From Neurospora intermedia (lineage: Eukaryota > Ascomycota > Sordariomycetes > Sordariales > Sordariaceae), in NCBI GenBank assembly GCA_037102815.1, contig BTPP01000011.1, positions 310,001 through 374,000 on the forward strand: a stretch of DNA of 64,000 nt, in the 5' to 3' direction. Below are positions 60,707-64,000 of this stretch, one piece after another. Position numbers and translations under genes: made by a program. Every line of letters begins with the position of its first letter. Position 1 is the stretch's first letter. The notes beneath the pieces were generated by a model. That model did not search any database and had not been told where the DNA came from. It saw only the letters and a list, made by a program, of their open reading frames with translations.

Positions 60707-62950
60707 CTGTCTGGAGGTCTAGGGAATGACGCTTGGATGACACCGATGGAATGGATGCAGTCGGGTGGTGAAGTATATGGATGCCATGGTGGATGGCAGA
60801 TGGTATTTATCACGGTCGTTGAATTGTATGAACCCCAGCGGAACTTCGATTATCTGGGGATTGACGGGTTGAGAGCACCGGATACAACCTCAAGAACGGC
60901 ATTGCCGTCTCTCCTTGAACTTGGCAACGTTTGAGCGGAAGAGAGTACCGAACATGAGGTCCAGAGCTCATGTTGATCAGGGTTTGGAAGACGATCAAAG
61001 GGAGATTTTGGCGGTGGATGGTGTCTTGAGACGGAGTAACACCCCGACATGCGGGTACATAGGGTGATTTCCAGAATCTTGGAAGACGTTTATTACGAGA
61101 TAATCGTGCTTGAATCCGGTGATGGTGGTAGCAAAATTCGGAAGGACGGGCCATTGTCCAGGACGTCGTGACGGTGGGCTTAGTTCCGTTGCCGGCGAGC
61201 CTTGTTCCGTTGATGTTGGATGCCATTTTCGGTAACTCGGTCAATCGGAGCCGACGGTTCATCTTGGCGAGCTTGGATCTTGGTCCCTGCCATTTCCCCG
61301 CATGTTCCGTTCCTGAACTTGATGTCAATCCTATGGGGACTTGAAGAAGTCAGCAGTTTGAGGTTAATGGAGTTGTCTCAAATGAGTATGGTTATGCGGA
61401 TCTGAGAAGCAAGAAGAGTTGGTCGCGAATCTGGGTCAGGTAGCCGAATGATCACAGTGAACCTCGAGAGAAGCGCTCCAATCACCTAGTTCTAAGGGTC
61501 TGGTGTACCTCTCGCGGTCCTTACTCCCTTGAAAAGAATAATCATCCCCGGTGCGCCCCATGGTCTTGAAGGATGGTATCGTGTCCGAGGTGGCTTTTTC
61601 ATTGCAGTCAAGGCACTAACAGGAGGGGTGGTGGTTAGCACCAAAATCTGTTAGCGCTTCCCAGGCGCGAAGTCGCAACCTTCAGGCCCCGTGAGTCGTG
61701 ACTCTGAGAGGCCACAAATGAGAAAATGAGATATGGTCGCGCTCATCATCCATGATGTTGGAGAGCTTTGCTCTCGTTCAAGAGGCCGAGAGTTGATGGC
61801 CATGGGGGTCGTTGTTCAAGTTGCAAGAATGAGAAATTGAAGTCATCGCTGAAGCTAGGCAACTGGGCTTTGGCAAGCCACTGCACTTGCCACTCTTGTG
61901 CTGTGGCTTGGCAGTGGTTTCTTGCAAGAGGTACTGTTGTTAGGGTTTACCGCTGATCTTTTGCGCGTCTACTAACAACCCCTAGTACATGTCATTTGTT
62001 CCCCCCAATTCTCAACTTTCTTCTTTTTACTTTTCCCCTCTTCGACACTCCAACTTCATTCGTTAATTGCCAGCAATTGATACATCGCGTCTGTTATGGG
62101 CTGTCCAAAAGCAGTTGACCTTCCTCTGGACCGTTTACAGTTCGATTCCCCGCACTTCGCGAATATATCTAGCTTCGGTATTGAACCCATTGAACGCTTT
62201 GAGCCATAATCGTCAACTGTCCGCATCTCGCAAGCTTGGAAACGTTACCCATTGCGTTCTTCGTGTTGATGGGAACATTTCACGTTTATTCCCTTCAACT
62301 TTACTTGGCAATGCATGACCTACAACACTCTTTGGCTGTTGATGACACTTTCCCGTCATTGGCAGCCATACCCTCCAGTTGTCCTCGATTCTCCGTAGAT
62401 GTACTGCGGCCGATCTCATATCCATATCCTAAATATACCGTATATATCAATACTGCCACCATACTGCTTGGCTCAGGGTCTTCTCTTATGACCTTTCTGT
62501 TTGCCATTGGTTTCTTTGTTGAGCCATAACAGAAGGAAATACAAAAGGCACAATGAAAACCGATCAAACAAGGACAACGGGGAGGCACCTTGCGCATAGG
62601 TAAAGCTTGACCCCTGCCGTTGCATCCTTTCATCTAACGATGGATCTGAACCCCTGCTAACCCACGTGGAAGCCATGCAAAGGAGGGAGGGAGACATTCC
62701 GGGCACCGTCAACTTGCAGGTTGCCGGTTAGTTGCAGTATTCTACGGGTGCTGCTGCGTTCTTTGCTAACTAGTATCAGATGGTGATGACACAGCTTATG
62801 GACAGGCCCTGTTCTCAGTGCCCGCAGACGCATCATTCTCCGTCCGTTTCTTCCCATCGTCCGTTCTTCCCAACTCAAGCTTCACCCGACCAAAAGCCCA
62901 AACCACACCCACCCCCATCCATCCCACACGTTTCTTTTCCCCCTAGTACC
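60707..62950. other. Long intergenic region between the GH7 gene and the FAD monooxygenase gene
   Basis: About 2.2 kb without a supported gene. The part next to 60,706 is the GH7 promoter. A CCCCGG at 61,546-61,551 fits the loose CreA consensus, but a match this short is expected by chance. Small open frames (for example 62,236-62,529, plus, from a TTG; 60,810-61,328, minus) lack domains. The right part holds the 3' end of the minus-strand monooxygenase gene. Confidence 0.5.
60804..60810 (-). promoter_or_regulatory. TATA-like element of the GH7 gene
   Basis: ATAAATA reads on the minus strand about 98 bases upstream of the GH7 start codon, a usual distance in filamentous fungi. A second TATA-like TATAC lies nearer, at about 60,773-60,777. 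Choice between them is by resemblance only. Confidence 0.35.
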
Positions 62951-64000
62951 TCACCGCCTATAATGCCCCGTAAAATCATACCTAATCCCCATCATCCCCA
63001 ACAACACCTTTCCCACCCCCTTTCCATCCCCCTTCTTCACCTTCCTCAACGCCCCCAAAAACCCATCCTCTTCCAACTCAAGCTGTCCACTCACCCTCCT
63101 AAAATTCTCCTGACTCACCGGGTCAATAACCATCTTCCACTTCTCCATCCTCTTCTCACTATACAACTCCAACATCTCCTCCTCATCCGCCCTGTCATCC
63201 CAGATCCCCGCCAGACAATCGTACAAGCCGCCTACATCGACGAACCCGCCTGTGATGCCCAGGCCGCCCCACGGGTTGCACAGGTGGGCGGCGTCTGCTA
63301 CTAGTAGCACACGGCCAACGCGGAAGGAGGGCGCGCAGCGTTGGTGCATTTTGTAAGGGGAGAGGGTGAGGGGTTGGTATTGGTCTGGGGTGGGACTGCC
63401 GGGGAGGATGGATTGGAATTTGAAGGGTTGGCGGGCGAGGTATTGCGCGTGGGTGAGGTTGGGGACTTCGGCGTAGGTGATGCGGTAGAGGGAGGGGTGG
63501 GAGGGGGTGGAGGGGGATATGCGGGCTGCCATCTATTTGAGGGGGGTGGTTGTGGTTAGTGATGAGAGGGACATGGAGGGAGTGATGGGAGAAAGAAAAC
63601 GTACGAAAAAGTTGTCGGGGTCGATGATGAAGTTGGCGTCGGACCAGCCGAACTTGTCAAAGTCGTAGAATGTCTGTTCACGTCCGTTAGTCACATGCAT
63701 TTCCATCTCGAACTGTATACACTCCTTTCAGCCATTCTTTTTCAGGATCGGGTTGCAAACTCACATTCGTAGCAATAATCGTCCTATCCCACGTAAACCC
63801 CGGGAACTCATCCCCAAAGAGTCCCTTTCTAACCGCACTATTGGCACCATCCGCTCCCACAACGATACATCCCTCCCCACCGACCCTTTTCCTCTCCTTC
63901 ACTTCCCCGTCCTCCCCTGTAACCTCAACCTCAACCCACGCCCCCTTTTCCTCCCCTTTTTCCTCTTTTTCCTCATTCCTATCCCCCAAACCCGTATGCC
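62951..64000 (-). CDS. FAD-dependent monooxygenase (aromatic hydroxylase type), C-terminal part, cut by the window edge
   Basis: Minus-strand exons: 63,765 to beyond 64,000, 63,605-63,673, and 62,951-63,532. Introns of 91 bp (GTGAGT...ACAG with GTGACTAAC) and 72 bp (GTACGT...ATAG with CACTAAC) are both phase 0. About 294 residues are visible. CIVVGADGANSAVRKGL is the DG motif, and RVLLVADAAHLCNPWGGLGITGG is the GD-type motif that binds FAD ribityl and pyrophosphate in class A flavoprotein monooxygenases. The ADAAH variant, with Ala for the usual Gly, is familiar in fungal members. The N-terminal GxGxxG nucleotide-binding part lies outside the window. A Lys/Glu-rich low-complexity stretch precedes the DG motif. 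Such enzymes hydroxylate aromatic or polyketide-like substrates with NAD(P)H and oxygen. The substrate cannot be told. Confidence 0.88.

Noticed and set aside
60810-61328. 172-codon minus-strand frame upstream of the GH7 gene
   Set aside because: No domain; lies in the expected promoter of the GH7 gene and overlaps its TATA-like element.
61546-61551. CCCCGG as a CreA carbon-repression site for the GH7 gene
   Set aside because: Six bases about 840 bp from the start codon, expected by chance at this frequency; no paired site was found close to the promoter.

Overview
The window looks like nuclear DNA of a filamentous ascomycete (Pezizomycotina) and falls into two parts with a sharp border near position 45,205. 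Positions 1-45,204 are extremely AT-rich, dominated by TpA, and hold almost no open frame above 100 codons. This is the signature of repeat-induced point mutation (RIP), the fungal process that turns CpA into TpA in duplicated DNA. Positions 45,205-64,000 have balanced composition, short GT-AG introns with CTAAC-like branch sites, and ordinary protein genes. The fungal assignment rests on RIP, intron style, a GH7 glucanase and an RRT8/EI24-type protein. I cannot name the genus.

AT-rich part: 1-20,912 is old, heavily mutated repeat DNA that I cannot assign to families. It still shows tandem arrays (48, 57, 70, 137, 187 and about 255 bp units) and three long poly-C tracts. Positions 20,918-43,799 are a clear three-element nest of Ty3/Gypsy-type LTR retrotransposons. 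An outer element (234-bp LTRs, TTCGC target duplication) is interrupted by a reverse-oriented element at 24,281-31,468 (256-bp LTRs, CGCTA duplication) and by a forward element at 33,240-40,712 (292-bp LTRs, GCAGC duplication). All are fossils, broken many times. In all six LTRs the mutation load rises toward the inside of the element. Positions 43,805-45,204 are more AT-rich DNA without a recognisable gene.

Gene-bearing part, left to right: an RRT8/LDS-like EI24-family membrane protein (46,053-47,081, +); a very large secreted Ser/Thr/Gly/Pro-rich mucin-like protein with a Cys-containing C-terminal domain (48,732-54,676, +); an unrecognised protein with an N-terminal RVxF-like motif (55,409-56,479, +, 3' end uncertain); an unrecognised protein with an Arg/Ser/Pro-rich N-terminus (57,105-59,032, +); a GH7 endo-beta-1,4-glucanase without a cellulose-binding module (59,325-60,706, -); and the C-terminal part of an FAD-dependent aromatic-type monooxygenase running off the right edge (62,951-64,000, -). 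The genes do not form an obvious pathway. Two encode secreted proteins and sit beside a RIP-mutated repeat island, an arrangement familiar from compartmentalised fungal genomes. No tRNA, rRNA, CRISPR array or replication origin was recognised.
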